This document shows positions 1 to 11,277 of a stretch of DNA of 64,000 bases, one piece after another. The first letter of the stretch is position 1. Each line of letters begins with the position of its first letter. The position numbers were made by a program, and so were the translations under genes. Source of the stretch: Leptospira sp. WS58.C1 (GTDB lineage: Bacteria; Spirochaetota; Leptospiria; Leptospirales; Leptospiraceae). The notes beneath the pieces were generated by a model. The model was given only the letters and a program-made list of their open reading frames with translations, was not told the DNA's origin and ran no database searches. The stretch is from contig NZ_CP162137.1 in assembly GCF_040833995.1 (NCBI RefSeq), positions 1,070,001-1,134,000 on the forward strand, written 5' to 3'.

Positions 1-642
1 TTTAAAGGTCTTTTGACGGATATGGGCTCCACTAAACAAGAGATTGTTCATGCGGTGGAGTCGGTTCTGACGGGAGAGCACCAATATATTTCCTCTCATC
101 CAATGTGCGGTTCAGAAGAATCCGGCTTGGAATTCGGAAATGCGGACTTATATGAGAACAGGCTTTGTATTTTGACCAGGCCCAAAGGTGCGACTGATGC
201 GGCCTTTGCCGAGATTGAAAAATTTTGGAAATTTTTAGGAATGTCTACCACGGAAATTCCTGCAAAGGATCATGATAAGATCCTATCCTATGTGTCCCAT
301 GTTCCTCATTTGATCTCTTCTCTTATGACAAATTGGGTTTGGGAAAACGGGTGTGTGAGGGAATTCACCCAAAATTCCCCTTTACCTTTGACAGGCGGTG
401 GGTTTAGGGACATGACACGCATTGCAGGTTCGAATCCTAAGATGTGGTCACCGATCTTTTCTTCCAACCAAGAAGAGATCTATAAGGCGCTTTTGGATTA
501 TAAGGATAGATTGGATAAACTTCTTTCGGAGTTGGATCCCCAAAAGCCGCTCGACCTAAAACATTGGGAGTCCTTCATGGAAAAATCTCGTATCGATAGG
601 GACGCAATTTTAAAGAAACAAAATGATTCCAAGAATCCTTAG
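1..642 (+). CDS. tyrA: Prephenate dehydrogenase, C-terminal part (5' end outside window)
   Basis: The reading frame is already open at base 1, so the start codon and Rossmann nucleotide-binding half lie upstream of the window. The visible part has the GSTK segment that follows the cofactor domain, an HPMCGSE substrate-site segment, and the SHVPHL histidine motif of the helical dehydrogenase domain. The family converts prephenate to 4-hydroxyphenylpyruvate in tyrosine synthesis. The TTG at position 13 is not a credible start because it would remove the NAD-binding domain. The gene overlaps aroA by 20 bases, placing two aromatic amino acid genes in one transcription unit with cmk. Confidence 0.9.
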   Translation, partial: FKGLLTDMGSTKQEIVHAVESVLTGEHQYISSHPMCGSEESGLEFGNADLYENRLCILTRPKGATDAAFAEIEKFWKFLGMSTTEIPAKDHDKILSYVSHVPHLISSLMTNWVWENGCVREFTQNSPLPLTGGGFRDMTRIAGSNPKMWSPIFSSNQEEIYKALLDYKDRLDKLLSELDPQKPLDLKHWESFMEKSRIDRDAILKKQNDSKNP

Positions 643-1939
643 TTCTACCGGAAAAGAGATCACAGTTCCGGGAGACAAATCTCTTTCTCATAGAAGCGTA
701 TTATTCTCCGTATTGTCTAAAGGGACCTCTCATGTTTCCGGATTTTTGGAAGCGGAAGATCCTTTAAATACGATGAAAGCTTTCACCCAACTCGGATTGA
801 AGGTGGAGAAAATTTCCAAGGGAGAATATGTTTTTACAAGTCCCGGTAAAAATTCGCTCCAATCACCAAAAGGAGTTTTAGATTTCGGAAATGCGGGAAC
901 CGGGATCAGATTATCCGCAGGATTACTTTGCGGGATACAGGGAATTAAGGCTACATTAACGGGAGATCATTCCCTCCAAAAAAGACCGATGTCCCGTATT
1001 ATAAAACCTTTAACTTCTATGGGAGCGTCCATCTCCGGAAAGGATGATAAGGCTCCTTTAGAAATCATAGGAAAAAAACTATCTAACTTTCATTACAAAA
1101 GCCCGATCGCTTCGGCTCAAGTGAAATCCTGTCTGATGCTCGCAGCAATGGCTTCCGAAACTTCTTTGGAATACGAAGAGGATATTCTCTCTCGCGACCA
1201 TACGGAGAATATGTTCCGGTTTTTAGGAAACAAACTGACTTATCTTTCACCCACTCATTTTAAAATGGAACCCCCTTATACTTTCGAAGCGAAAGAATTC
1301 AAGGTGCCGGGCGATATTTCCTCTGCCGCATTCTTTTTGGTGCTCGGAGTTTTATTAAAAGAAGGTTCCGTTCTTGTGAAAAATGTGGGATTAAACCCTT
1401 CTCGTATAGGGATCTTACACGCGCTCGAGGCAATGGGCGCAAAAATTATTGTCCACAATAAAAGGATAGAATGCGGGGAACCCGTAGGAGATCTGGAAGC
1501 GGTCTCTTCTAATTTACGTTTTTCTGAAATTAAAGAAGAATGGATACCTTCTCTCATCGATGAGATCCCGATCTTGACCATCGCGGGCCTTTTTGCTAAA
1601 GGCGGATTTACGATCCGTCATGCGGAAGAACTTCGCGCAAAAGAATCGGATCGAATTTCCGCCATGGTGGAAAATCTCCGAAATTTGGGGATCACGGTAC
1701 ATGAATATCCGGACGGGTATGAAATCCCTGAAATCGGTTCCACCGTACATTCTTCGGAACTTTCTTCCTGGCTTTCCGGAAACCCGGTGAATATTTTTAC
1801 GAAGATGGATCATCGAATCGCAATGAGTTTTATGATCCTCCAAGCGGTGAGTGGTTTGGAAATTCGCCCGGATGAAACTTCTTGGATAGAAACTTCCTTT
1901 CCGGGATTCGAATCGTTACTGGAAGGTTTTGTACAATGA
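623..1939 (+). CDS. aroA: 3-phosphoshikimate 1-carboxyvinyltransferase (EPSP synthase)
   Basis: A 438-residue protein of normal family length. It transfers the enolpyruvyl group of PEP to shikimate-3-phosphate, the sixth step of the shikimate pathway, in the cytoplasm. Visible family motifs in order: [10 protein letters not shown] near residue 16, [11 protein letters not shown] near 90, [50 protein letters not shown] and MDHRIAM near the C-terminus. The start at 623 places the PGDKS motif at the usual distance. The gene overlaps the upstream tyrA end by 20 bases and the downstream cmk start by an ATGA overlap, so translational coupling is likely. Confidence 0.97.
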   Translation: MIPRILSSTGKEITVPGDKSLSHRSVLFSVLSKGTSHVSGFLEAEDPLNTMKAFTQLGLKVEKISKGEYVFTSPGKNSLQSPKGVLDFGNAGTGIRLSAGLLCGIQGIKATLTGDHSLQKRPMSRIIKPLTSMGASISGKDDKAPLEIIGKKLSNFHYKSPIASAQVKSCLMLAAMASETSLEYEEDILSRDHTENMFRFLGNKLTYLSPTHFKMEPPYTFEAKEFKVPGDISSAAFFLVLGVLLKEGSVLVKNVGLNPSRIGILHALEAMGAKIIVHNKRIECGEPVGDLEAVSSNLRFSEIKEEWIPSLIDEIPILTIAGLFAKGGFTIRHAEELRAKESDRISAMVENLRNLGITVHEYPDGYEIPEIGSTVHSSELSSWLSGNPVNIFTKMDHRIAMSFMILQAVSGLEIRPDETSWIETSFPGFESLLEGFVQ

Positions 1940-2649
1940 CGGAAAATGTGATCGCTTTAGACGGCCCCGCCGGAACGGGAAAGAGCACAGTCGCTCGAGA
2001 ACTTTCCAAAAAACTCGGATTCGAATATTTGGATTCCGGCGCATTCTACCGAGCGTTAACTCTTCATATTTATAGGATCTACAAATCCAAAAATTCTTCG
2101 ATATCTTTTTCGGACTGGTTGTCCGGTAAGGAGCTCCTGCCATTGACCCACGGAGTAAAAATTTTCTGCGAATTTTCGGAAGCAGGGGAGAATCATATCT
2201 TCCTAAATGGAGAAGATGTTTCCGCCGAGATCAGAACTGCGGAGATCACAAGAGAGATCAAATACATCGCCGACAAAGCGGTCTTTAGGGAATTCGTAAA
2301 TTCTCAATTGAGAAAACTTTCCGAGACTCATCGTTTGGTTATGGACGGTAGAGACATAGGTACCCACGTATTTCCGGACGCCCGTTACAAATTCTTTTTG
2401 ACAGCTTCTTCCAGAATTCGGGCCGAAAGAAGATACAATCAGTTATTAGAGCAAGGGATCCGTTCGGATTTGGACGAAATCGAAAAAGAGATCGTGGTCC
2501 GGGACAAATCCGATATGGAAAGGGAAATCGCCCCCCTCCGGAAAGCGGAGGATGCAATCCTCATTGACACAGATAACCTGCCAAAAAATAGTGTAATTAG
2601 TAAGATCCTTGGGTGCCTAGAGCCTGGCATTTATAACGATTCGCACTAA
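1936..2649 (+). CDS. cmk: Cytidylate kinase
   Basis: A 237-residue CMP/dCMP kinase that phosphorylates CMP to CDP. The P-loop [11 protein letters not shown] starts about residue 9, [11 protein letters not shown] is the NMP-binding segment, and [14 protein letters not shown] is the characteristic cytidylate kinase motif. The start at 1936 overlaps the aroA stop as ATGA and puts the P-loop where the family has it; an in-frame ATG at 1882 would add 18 residues encoded inside aroA and is less likely. The order aroA-cmk-rpsA is common in bacteria. Confidence 0.95.
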   Translation: MTENVIALDGPAGTGKSTVARELSKKLGFEYLDSGAFYRALTLHIYRIYKSKNSSISFSDWLSGKELLPLTHGVKIFCEFSEAGENHIFLNGEDVSAEIRTAEITREIKYIADKAVFREFVNSQLRKLSETHRLVMDGRDIGTHVFPDARYKFFLTASSRIRAERRYNQLLEQGIRSDLDEIEKEIVVRDKSDMEREIAPLRKAEDAILIDTDNLPKNSVISKILGCLEPGIYNDSH

Positions 2650-2680
2650 TCCCAATCAAACACCGAGTAATTCAATCCGT

Positions 2681-4363
<1,683 letters not shown>

Positions 4364-4384
4364 GGACGACTCTCGGAGTTTTCG

Positions 4385-5122
4385 ATGAAACGATTCGAAC
4401 CTAAAACCGGTGCATCTATTACGGATATCGATCCGTACCCGGGTCTTACCGGCGCAGAAAGATTTTTTGCAATTTTATTCTCCAAAATTGGAGAGAATAA
4501 AAAGCAGGTTTTATTCGGAATCGGCGTTTTATTCGTAACCGTACTAACTGTCGTTAGCTGGAATGAATATAGAGCGGAACAATTCCGCAAAGGAACTCTT
4601 GCCATCGAAAAATTGGAGAAGGAACTTTCTCTTTCCCCAATGACGGAAATCACGGATAAAATTAAAAAATACGAAACTATTGCTTCTACCTATAGTTCCC
4701 CTTCTTTAGATATCAGACTTTCCAAAACTTTGGGAGATCTTTATGCTAAAAACGGTGAATATCAAAAAGCGGCAGAGAAGTTAGAATTTGCGGGTAAAAA
4801 AATCGACGAACTTCCAGAAGTGAAGGCTTACTATTTTTTTATCGCAGGGAATTACAGAGAAAGTGCAAACCAACTCGCGGAAGCTGAGTCCGATTACGGA
4901 GTTTCCGTATCCCTTTTAAGCAATCGTAAGAATGTAGCGGGATTTTACGCTTGGAGTCTATACCAAGCGGGTCGCTTGAAACTTCAAAACGGCAAAAAAG
5001 AAGAAGCGGTCGATCTATTAAAAAAAGTTTTAGAACAAGATATCCCTTCTCCTTCCGAAGAATATAAAGCCGTCAGAGAACTCGCTACATATCTTCTACT
5101 AAAAAGCAGCCAGGGAAACTGA
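4385..5122 (+). CDS. Single-pass membrane protein with TPR-like repeats
   Basis: A 245-residue protein with one predicted transmembrane segment at residues 41-59, followed by a periplasmic helical region. Residues about 105-240 contain TPR-like helix pairs, including one around [23 protein letters not shown]. The arrangement (short cytoplasmic N-terminus, one helix, TPR domain outside) resembles the YfgM family linked to the Sec translocon, but sequence identity cannot be judged here. The stop overlaps the hisG start as TGATG, so the two are co-translated. Confidence 0.75.
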   Translation: MKRFEPKTGASITDIDPYPGLTGAERFFAILFSKIGENKKQVLFGIGVLFVTVLTVVSWNEYRAEQFRKGTLAIEKLEKELSLSPMTEITDKIKKYETIASTYSSPSLDIRLSKTLGDLYAKNGEYQKAAEKLEFAGKKIDELPEVKAYYFFIAGNYRESANQLAEAESDYGVSVSLLSNRKNVAGFYAWSLYQAGRLKLQNGKKEEAVDLLKKVLEQDIPSPSEEYKAVRELATYLLLKSSQGN

Positions 5123-5751
5123 TGCTCACTTTGGCCCTTCCGAAAGGACGGCTTGCCGAAGAGAGTATCGAGCTCATGCTCGAACGGGGATGGCTCTCCG
5201 GTCGTCCCGATCCCGATTCCAAAGAACTTATATTTAACGACACAAAAGGAAAGGTCCGTATTTTACTGGTCCGTTCCCAGGATGTTGCGACTTACGTGGA
5301 GCAGAATTCTGCGGATGCCGGTATCGTGGGATGGGACGTATTATTGGAAGGGGGTTACGACCTTCTTCTTCCTTTGGATTTGGGAATCGGAAAATGTAGA
5401 CTTTCCGTTGCGGGACCGAAAGGTTGGAACCTCAGTTCTGGCGAAAGAAAGGTCCGGGTCGCGACAAAATATCCGAATATTGCCAAGGACTTCTTCCTGA
5501 AAAAGGGGATCAACTGCGAAGTTATCAAACTGTACGGAAGTATTGAGCTCGCTCCTTTGGTGGGTTTATCCGATTGTATCGTAGATTTGGTGTCCACAGG
5601 CGGGACCCTCAGGGCCAATAATTTGGAAGAGATCGAAGTCATCATGGAATCCACGGCAAGATTGGTATTTAACCGTTCCGCTTTATATACCAAACGAGCC
5701 GAAACCGGTGAATTCCTGGATTCTTTTGCTTTAACCGAAAAACGGTTGTGA
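5122..5751 (+). CDS. hisG: ATP phosphoribosyltransferase, short form (HisGS)
   Basis: A 209-residue catalytic subunit for the first step of histidine synthesis, condensing ATP and PRPP. It begins [10 protein letters not shown] and has the [11 protein letters not shown] segment and the [15 protein letters not shown] phosphoribosyl-binding loop. The length matches the short form, which lacks the C-terminal ACT-like regulatory domain and needs the HisZ subunit; no hisZ is in this window, so it must lie elsewhere. The start shares a base with the stop of the preceding TPR gene. Confidence 0.95.
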   Translation: MLTLALPKGRLAEESIELMLERGWLSGRPDPDSKELIFNDTKGKVRILLVRSQDVATYVEQNSADAGIVGWDVLLEGGYDLLLPLDLGIGKCRLSVAGPKGWNLSSGERKVRVATKYPNIAKDFFLKKGINCEVIKLYGSIELAPLVGLSDCIVDLVSTGGTLRANNLEEIEVIMESTARLVFNRSALYTKRAETGEFLDSFALTEKRL

Positions 5752-5809
5752 ATTCCGCCTTTAAAAAAAACATAGTCGTAAATCGACCTTATATCTATAG
5801 AGAAAAACA

Positions 5810-6010
5810 ATGGCAGTTCCTAAGAGACGAAAATCTAAATCAAAAGTGAGGATGAAACGGGCCCATCATGCGATCGGGAAACCGAATCTAGTCCCTTGCC
5901 CGAACTGTAATTCCTTCAGACCTCCTCATAGAATCTGCCCTGTTTGCGGTTTTTATAAAGACCGTGTAGTGGTAGAACCGAAAGTCAGGAAGACTAGCGA
6001 AGAGAACTAA
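5810..6010 (+). CDS. rpmF: 50S ribosomal protein L32, zinc-binding form
   Basis: A 66-residue basic protein beginning [11 protein letters not shown], as in the L32 family. Two CxxC pairs (CPNC and CPVC) around residues 27-47 form a zinc ribbon, so this is the cysteine-containing, zinc-dependent type. It lies 5 bases before plsX; the rpmF-plsX pairing is widely conserved and links ribosome and phospholipid genes. Confidence 0.96.
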   Translation: MAVPKRRKSKSKVRMKRAHHAIGKPNLVPCPNCNSFRPPHRICPVCGFYKDRVVVEPKVRKTSEEN

Positions 6011-6015
6011 TCAAT

Positions 6016-7020
6016 ATGTGGGTCGCCGTCGATGCAATGAGCGGCGACTACGGTCCTGACAGGATCGTAGAAGGGGCCGTTAGCGCGGTAAATCAAGACG
6101 GCAGAAACGTCATACTCGTCGGTAAAGAAGAAGATATCAGCGAGATCCTCCTCAAATACGAATACGATACAAACAAGATCAGGATTGTCCATGCCAGTGA
6201 GATTATAGGCATGAATGATTCTCCATCCATTGCGGTGCGTGCAATGGAAGATTCTTCCGTTGTGCAGGCAGCTCAGCTCGTTGCGGACAAAACTTGCGTT
6301 GGAATGTTTTCTCCTGGGAATACGGGCGCTACTATGGCGGCCGCACTATTGTATCTCGGTAGAATCCCAGGAGTACTTAGGCCTCCGATTGCCGCTCCGA
6401 TCCCAAGAGAAAAAGGAGCTCCTACACTACTTTTAGATGCAGGTGCAAATGTGGATTGTAAGCCCGAGTATTTGGCCCAGTTCGCAATTATGGGAGAGAT
6501 CTACTCTAGACTCATATTTAATATTCACAGACCTAAGGTCGGGATCTTATCCAACGGAGAAGAAGATAAGAAGGGAAACTCGGTCACCTTAAAGGCTTTC
6601 GAATTTATCAAAAAACTACCGATCGATTTCGTTGGAAATGTAGAAGGACGAGATCTTTATGGTGGAGGAAGGGACGTGGACGTTGTGGTCTGCGACGGCT
6701 TTGTCGGCAATATCGTACTGAAAGCAACCGAAGGTCTTTCCAAATCCATATTCAGCGTCTTAAGAGAAAGTATCGCTCAGTCAAGCCTTGCCCAAACGGG
6801 GGCCCTTCTTCTCAAACCTACATTCACAGCGATCAAAAAAAGATTGGATTACGCCGAATACGGTGGAGCGCTTCTTCTCGGAGTGGATGGGACTTGTTTG
6901 ATAGGTCACGGTTCTTCCAATGCACATGCCGTCCGAAATGCCATCCGAGTGGTGGTAGAATGTGCTGAAAGGGATGTGAACCAGCGTATCAAAGAAGATA
7001 TCGAAAAGGCAAAGTTTTAA
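6016..7020 (+). CDS. plsX: Phosphate acyltransferase PlsX
   Basis: A 334-residue peripheral membrane enzyme that makes acyl-phosphate from acyl-ACP for phospholipid synthesis. The N-terminus [12 protein letters not shown] matches the family start, except that the usual GGD is SGD here. Further motifs are [35 protein letters not shown] and [17 protein letters not shown]. It follows rpmF by 5 bases and precedes fabG across a repeat-containing gap, so the acyl chain genes plsX, fabG and acpP cluster. Confidence 0.96.
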   Translation: MWVAVDAMSGDYGPDRIVEGAVSAVNQDGRNVILVGKEEDISEILLKYEYDTNKIRIVHASEIIGMNDSPSIAVRAMEDSSVVQAAQLVADKTCVGMFSPGNTGATMAAALLYLGRIPGVLRPPIAAPIPREKGAPTLLLDAGANVDCKPEYLAQFAIMGEIYSRLIFNIHRPKVGILSNGEEDKKGNSVTLKAFEFIKKLPIDFVGNVEGRDLYGGGRDVDVVVCDGFVGNIVLKATEGLSKSIFSVLRESIAQSSLAQTGALLLKPTFTAIKKRLDYAEYGGALLLGVDGTCLIGHGSSNAHAVRNAIRVVVECAERDVNQRIKEDIEKAKF

Positions 7021-7037
7021 TCCAATAACAAGATTAT

Positions 7038-7113
7038 TTCGCACGGAGGGCATTGAGAACACAGAAGGTTTTGTGGGCTCTTATCTCCGTGAACTTCGTG
7101 GTCTCTGTGCGAA
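7038..7113. repeat. Intergenic inverted repeat, copy 1 of 7
   Basis: A 76-base element opens with TTCGCACGGAG and closes with CTCTGTGCGAA, the reverse complement with one change. Inside are further CACAGA/CTCCGTG-like units. It sits just after plsX and before the fabG promoter. Six relatives occur in this window, all outside genes. Confidence 0.8.
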
Positions 7114-7154
7114 CTTTCCTAAACTTCCAAGGTGAACGCTACGCCCAGAATCAC

Positions 7155-7182
7155 TTGACCCCCCAGGCCCGAAAAATACGCT
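7155..7182 (+). promoter_or_regulatory. Possible fabG promoter
   Basis: TTGACC (5 of 6 to the -35 consensus) lies 16 bases before TACGCT, a weak -10. It is downstream of the plsX-side repeat and about 30 bases before the fabG start at 7212. Confidence 0.35.
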
Positions 7183-7211
7183 AACCGCAGAATCTGGTAA
7201 GGAAAAAACCA

Positions 7212-7976
7212 ATGATCGATTTGAAAGGCAAAAACGCCATTATAACCGGGGCTGCCCGCGGAATCGGTAAAGCAACCGCTCTTAAACTGGCGCAAGCAGG
7301 CGCAAATGTTGTTATCGCCGACTTAAATGAAGAGGCAAGTAAAGCTACTGCGGAAGAGATCGCAAAAGTTACAGGTGTAAAAGCGATCGGAGTCGCTGTA
7401 AACGTAGCAAACGCGGAATCCGCACAAGCTGGTATCCAAGCTGTAGTGGATAATTTCGGTTCAATTGACATCCTAGTGAACAACGCAGGTATCACTAAAG
7501 ATACTCTTATGCTCAGAATGAAACAGGAACAATGGGACGCTGTAATCGCAGTGAACCTGACCGGAACTTTCAACTGCACCCAAGCTGCCGTAAAATTTAT
7601 GGCAAAAAATCCGAACGGCGGATCCATTATCAACCTTTCTTCCATCGCAGGAGTGAACGGAAATATCGGACAAACCAACTACTCCGCGTCGAAAGCGGGG
7701 GTAATCGGTTTGACCAAAGCTGTCGCGCTGGAAATGGCAGGTCGTAAGATCCGTTGTAATGCGATTGCTCCGGGATTTATCGCTACGGAGATGACCGACG
7801 CGATCCCTGAAAAGATCCGCACCGCAATGGTAGCTGCGATCCCTTTGAAGAGAGCAGGACAACCGGATGATATCGCGAATACTATCGCGTTCTTAGCTTC
7901 CGATCTTTCCTCCTTCATTACAGGACAATTGATCGAAGTGAACGGTGGGGGATTCCTTCCAGGAGTCCAAGCCTAA
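7212..7976 (+). CDS. fabG: 3-oxoacyl-[acyl-carrier-protein] reductase
   Basis: A 254-residue short-chain dehydrogenase that reduces 3-oxoacyl-ACP with NADPH in fatty acid elongation. The cofactor loop GAARGIG is near residue 13, NNAG near 89, and the catalytic serine, tyrosine and lysine are about S142, Y156 and K160 (YSASK). The C-terminus ITGQLIEVNGGG is typical of FabG. Neighbouring plsX and acpP support the fatty acid role over other SDR functions. A good Shine-Dalgarno (AAGGA) lies just upstream. A strong terminator follows. Confidence 0.93.
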   Translation: MIDLKGKNAIITGAARGIGKATALKLAQAGANVVIADLNEEASKATAEEIAKVTGVKAIGVAVNVANAESAQAGIQAVVDNFGSIDILVNNAGITKDTLMLRMKQEQWDAVIAVNLTGTFNCTQAAVKFMAKNPNGGSIINLSSIAGVNGNIGQTNYSASKAGVIGLTKAVALEMAGRKIRCNAIAPGFIATEMTDAIPEKIRTAMVAAIPLKRAGQPDDIANTIAFLASDLSSFITGQLIEVNGGGFLPGVQA

Positions 7977-7982
7977 TCAGTT

Positions 7983-8002
7983 ATTCGGATCCAAATCCGA
8001 AT
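7983..8002. other. Short perfect inverted repeat before the fabG terminator
   Basis: ATTCGGAT and ATCCGAAT flank a 4-base CCAA loop. The 8-bp stem lies seven bases after the fabG stop and just before the main terminator. It has no T-run, so it may protect the mRNA 3' end rather than terminate transcription. Confidence 0.6.
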
Positions 8003-8015
8003 CAATCAGGCAGAG

Positions 8016-8046
8016 AGCCCGGAATTTTCCGGGCTTTTGTTTTTTT
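8016..8046 (+). terminator. Rho-independent terminator after fabG
   Basis: AGCCCGGAA pairs with TTCCGGGCT across a TT centre, followed by TTTGTTTTTTT. The rest of the roughly 450-base gap before acpP (8047-8403) shows no convincing gene; its frames on both strands are short and without recognisable motifs. Confidence 0.9.
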
Positions 8047-8403
8047 GCAGAACAAACAAAACCTTTCTTAGAAAGGTTCTCATCATATTGCATAAAATTA
8101 TAAACCCGAACGGCGTTCGAATGGATGAACGAGATCGGTTTTTGCATCGAATATTAGAAATGTGACTTTTCGATTATTTGAATATGGGGAAGGGACTGGA
8201 TCGGAATTTTCGATAGTTTGAGTCGATCGAATTCGTGAGCAATAGAACATCTTCTTTGAAAAAAAATGAAAAAGAGACTTGGATATTATTCTGTTTTTTT
8301 CCCGTTTCCAATCCGTTAACGCTTGCCAAAACATTTGAGAAAAAAATGTTTAAAAATCGGTGGATGAATTCATCCCCGATTCTAAACCTAACTAAAACTT
8401 ACA

Positions 8404-8425
8404 TACCACTCCGGTGGTACGGAGG
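8404..8425 (+). promoter_or_regulatory. acpP leader hairpin abutting the ribosome-binding site
   Basis: TACCAC and GTGGTA form a perfect 6-bp stem around a TCCG loop (8404-8419), followed after one base by GGAGG (8421-8425), the acpP Shine-Dalgarno. Such a stem could hold the ribosome-binding site single-stranded or protect the 5' end of a highly expressed mRNA. Confidence 0.6.
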
Positions 8426-8431
8426 AAACAA

Positions 8432-8665
8432 ATGGCAGATTTCGAAAAGATTAAGTCTATTATCGTTGAGCAACTTGGAGTGGACGAGTCCGAAGTGACT
8501 CCTGAAGCACACTTCATTGATGACCTCGGTGCAGACTCTCTTGACACAGTTGAACTCGTTATGGCTCTTGAAGAAGAGTTTGGCGTTGAAATTTCCGATG
8601 AGGATGCTGAAAAGATCCAAACCGTCGGAGACGTAATTAAGTTCATCGACACTCTAAAGTCCTAA
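8432..8665 (+). CDS. acpP: Acyl carrier protein
   Basis: A 77-residue acidic carrier protein of typical length. The phosphopantetheine attachment serine is Ser36 in [10 protein letters not shown]. It carries growing acyl chains in fatty acid and lipid A synthesis. The ATG at 8432 is chosen because GGAGG lies 6 bases upstream and the protein then begins MADFEKIK like other ACPs; an upstream GTG at 8414 would add six residues before the Shine-Dalgarno. It is followed by a weak terminator and rnc, an order seen in many bacteria. Confidence 0.97.
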   Translation: MADFEKIKSIIVEQLGVDESEVTPEAHFIDDLGADSLDTVELVMALEEEFGVEISDEDAEKIQTVGDVIKFIDTLKS

Positions 8666-8677
8666 TTGACTGGACCT

Positions 8678-8719
8678 CCGGGTTCTTTTACGGGAACTCG
8701 GAAGTCTTTCCTTCCTTTT
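8678..8719 (+). terminator. Possible attenuator or terminator between acpP and rnc
   Basis: CCGGGTTC (8678-8685) can pair with GAACTCGG (8694-8701) with one G-U pair, followed by a T-rich stretch containing CTTTCCTTCCTTTT. The tail is interrupted by C, so partial read-through into rnc is plausible. It would let acpP be expressed far above rnc. Confidence 0.45.
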
Positions 8720-8730
8720 ATCAAAATCCT

Positions 8731-9459
8731 TTGATAAAAAAAAAATACATTCAAAATAAAACCGAATCCGATCCTAAGGATCCTTCCTTACTTGCGTCCG
8801 AACTAGGTTTAAAATTTAATAAACCTTCTTACTTAGAAATTGCATTCATACATAGTTCTTTTAGGAACGAAAATCCCGAATATAAAGAAGACAACGAAAG
8901 ATTAGAGTTCTTAGGCGATTCGGTCCTAGGTCTGGTTGTCGCAAAATATTTGTATCGAACAAATCCTTCCGCAAGTGAAGGCGAGCTATCCAGAAAAAAA
9001 GCAACCTTGGTCTCCACCGCGATGTTAAACGGTCTCAGTGAAAAGTTGGGACTAACTTCTTACGTACTACTCGGAAAAGGAGAGGGCCAGGGAGGCGCAC
9101 AAAAAAAACTGGGAGCCAATCTATTCGAGTCCTTGGTCGGTGCGATTTATTTAGACCAAGGAATGGAAGCGGCGGAGAAGTTTATACTAGAACATCTAAT
9201 AGAATACATTAAAAATTCCGATAAGGTAAAAGAGGCTACGGATTATAAATCCATCCTCCAGGAAATCTGCCAAAAAAAATTCAGACTTTTACCGTCTTAC
9301 AGATTAATAAAAGAGACCGGGCCGGATCACGAAAAGACCTTTTACGTTAGTGTATCTATCCGGGACAAACATTCTGCGGAAGGTAAGGGAAAGAACAAAA
9401 AGTTCGCCGAACAAGATGCAGCGAAACAATTATTGAAGGCCCTAAAGATCAAGGTTTAA
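8731..9459 (+). CDS. rnc: Ribonuclease III
   Basis: A 242-residue double-strand RNA endonuclease for rRNA and mRNA processing. The signature [13 protein letters not shown] starts near residue 54; [14 protein letters not shown] is the second metal-site segment, with Asn where E. coli has Asp114 while the following catalytic Glu is kept. A double-strand RNA-binding domain covers about residues 165-240 and ends [14 protein letters not shown]. The start is a TTG at 8731 without a clear Shine-Dalgarno; the frame stays open farther upstream, so the exact start is uncertain. Located after acpP, as in many genomes. Confidence 0.93.
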   Translation: MIKKKYIQNKTESDPKDPSLLASELGLKFNKPSYLEIAFIHSSFRNENPEYKEDNERLEFLGDSVLGLVVAKYLYRTNPSASEGELSRKKATLVSTAMLNGLSEKLGLTSYVLLGKGEGQGGAQKKLGANLFESLVGAIYLDQGMEAAEKFILEHLIEYIKNSDKVKEATDYKSILQEICQKKFRLLPSYRLIKETGPDHEKTFYVSVSIRDKHSAEGKGKNKKFAEQDAAKQLLKALKIKV

Positions 9460-9468
9460 AGAAATCTA

Positions 9469-9930
9469 ATGGAATTCTTTTTTAAAAAGAAAGGTTTGAG
9501 GGTCAGAGTGGCCGCATTGATCCGAAATCGAAAGGGGGAGATCCTTCTTTTGCAGCAAAAAAAGAAGGATGCCTATTATTGGTTATTACCGGGAGGCGGG
9601 ATCGAATTCGGGGAAAGCGCAGAAGACGCATTAAGAAGGGAACTGAAAGAAGAACTTTCTCTCGATATCACCAGCGCCAATTTTCTATTTTTAAACGAGT
9701 CTATAGATCCTAAGGGAAATCGTCACCTTCTACAGTTGGTATTCTTAGCAACCGTCAAAAAACAGGACCCTACTGTGAACCTGAAAGAGAAAGCGATCAC
9801 AGGATTCGGCTATTTTCCTTTGAAAGCGGTTTTAGAAATGGATATAAGACCGGATATTAAGGATTTTCTTAGTTCGGGAAAATATAAACCGGCTCCCTTT
9901 ATACGAAGCCAATGGGTATACGATAAATGA
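9469..9930 (+). CDS. Nudix hydrolase
   Basis: A 153-residue protein with a Nudix box from about residue 43 (GGIEFGESAEDALRRELKEE), which binds divalent metal and hydrolyses a nucleoside diphosphate linked to another group. The glycine that normally follows the box glutamates is replaced by leucine. The substrate cannot be told from sequence. It overlaps aroB as ATGA and follows rnc by 9 bases, so it belongs to the rnc-aroB unit. Confidence 0.85.
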   Translation: MEFFFKKKGLRVRVAALIRNRKGEILLLQQKKKDAYYWLLPGGGIEFGESAEDALRRELKEELSLDITSANFLFLNESIDPKGNRHLLQLVFLATVKKQDPTVNLKEKAITGFGYFPLKAVLEMDIRPDIKDFLSSGKYKPAPFIRSQWVYDK

Positions 9931-11021
9931 ATCCTATCCGGGAAGTACAGATCAGAGCATTTTCAAAAGAATATAAGGTCCAGATCCATTCGGACTTCAG
10001 AGGTTTGGGAGAAACGATCAAAAGATTTTATCCTATTTCTTCCATATTTATACTTACGGAAAGAAAACTTGCCGGATTGTTTTCCAAGTTTTACGAATCG
10101 GAACTTTCCTGTCCCGGAATCCCATACCACGAAATTTATATCAAGGGCGGCGAGAAAAATAAACATATCCTTCGTACCGCAGAAGTTTATAATAAACTGA
10201 TCGAGCTTGGAGCGGACCGCAAAAGTTTGATCCTTGCATTGGGCGGGGGAGTTGTAGGCGATTTTGCCGGATTTATCGCATCCACGTTCCAAAGAGGGAT
10301 ACGTTTTGCACAAATTCCTACAACCTTACTTGCTTCCGTAGATTCTTCCGTGGGCGGAAAAGTAGCAGTGAATGCCGATCTTGGGAAAAATATGATCGGC
10401 TCCTTCTACCAACCTGAGTTCGTTTTTTTACCTTTGATCGCATTGTCCACTTTGCCCAAAAGAGAATGGAGATGTGGAATGGCTGAGATCGTAAAACACG
10501 CGCTTTTATCGGGTGGAGAATATTTGGAGAAGGTCCGCTCGAACGATAAATCCGTTTACGACCATACTTCTTCCGAACTTTTGGATCTGATCGTAGGTTC
10601 TATTTTATATAAGGCTAATATAGTTTCCCAGGACGAAAGAGAAACGGGTTTGAGAAAAGTCCTGAATCTAGGACATACTACCGCTCACGCAATAGAATCT
10701 CTCACGAATTATAGAAGATATTCTCATGGAGAAGCGGTTTCTATCGGGCTTTTGACTGCGATCATTTTATCCGCAGAAAAACAAGGTCTGGATCCTTCTT
10801 GGATAGAAGGTCTAAAAAGAATATTAAAAGCGTATGATCTTCCGTATCACGATAAAAGTAAATCCGCACAAGTTGCGAAACATACTCTTCATGATAAGAA
10901 GAATGTAGGCAACTCGGTTCGTTTTGTTCTTCTTCAATCTCCCGGCAATCCGATCTGGGATATTCCAGTCGAGTTGGAAGAGATCGCTTCCGCTTTCAGA
11001 AAGCAGAAAAAAATGGATTAG
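9927..11021 (+). CDS. aroB: 3-dehydroquinate synthase
   Basis: A 364-residue NAD- and zinc-dependent enzyme for the second shikimate pathway step. The NAD-binding GGGVVGDFAGF segment is near residue 108, PTTLLASVDSSVGGK follows, and the zinc site includes LNLGHT and the SHGEAVSIG histidine. Length and motif order are normal. It overlaps the Nudix gene by four bases. With tyrA and aroA at the left edge, the window holds three aromatic-pathway genes in two separate units. Confidence 0.96.
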   Translation: MNPIREVQIRAFSKEYKVQIHSDFRGLGETIKRFYPISSIFILTERKLAGLFSKFYESELSCPGIPYHEIYIKGGEKNKHILRTAEVYNKLIELGADRKSLILALGGGVVGDFAGFIASTFQRGIRFAQIPTTLLASVDSSVGGKVAVNADLGKNMIGSFYQPEFVFLPLIALSTLPKREWRCGMAEIVKHALLSGGEYLEKVRSNDKSVYDHTSSELLDLIVGSILYKANIVSQDERETGLRKVLNLGHTTAHAIESLTNYRRYSHGEAVSIGLLTAIILSAEKQGLDPSWIEGLKRILKAYDLPYHDKSKSAQVAKHTLHDKKNVGNSVRFVLLQSPGNPIWDIPVELEEIASAFRKQKKMD

Positions 11022-11056
11022 AAGACGTAGAGTTTAGAAGAGGCGCAAAAATTTTT

Positions 11057-11186
11057 GGCACACAGAGACGCGGAGTCTCAGAGGTAGGAAATTATCGAAT
11101 TAGAAAGTGTCCAAGTTTAGCGTTCTTTATGGTTTAATATGAAAATCTTTTAAGAAACTCTTTGTGGCTCTGTGCCTCTGTGTGAG
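11057..11186. repeat. Intergenic inverted repeat, copy 2 of 7
   Basis: The element opens with GGCACACAGAGACGCGGAG and closes with GGCTCTGTGCCTCTGTGTGA, so arm units recur in inverted orientation. It is about 130 bases long with an AT-rich centre. It fills most of the gap between aroB and the MscS-like gene. Confidence 0.7.
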
Positions 11187-11277
11187 ATTAACTCAGTCTC
11201 TCCTTCAAACTCTGCGTCTTTGCTTCCAAAAACACCTTGATTTCGTCATAGTAATACCTAGTGTAGGTTCTCTTATC

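Noticed and set aside
13..642. A full gene starting with TTG at 13
   Set aside because: The frame is open to base 1 and homology to prephenate dehydrogenase continues in the visible part without its cofactor domain; it is a partial gene, not a short one.
8323..8345. acpP promoter at TTGCCA
   Set aside because: No acceptable -10 lies 16-18 bases downstream; the match is only to one box.
8235..8498. Plus-strand frame in the fabG-acpP gap and a minus-strand one at 8098-8334
   Set aside because: Both lack motifs and ribosome-binding sites; the first runs into acpP in another frame, and the base composition is lower in GC than real genes here.
9099..9135. Inactive RNase III because of Asn at the Asp114 position
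   Set aside because: Asparagine at this place also occurs in functional RNase III family members as far as I recall, and the essential Glu is kept, so inactivity is not supported.
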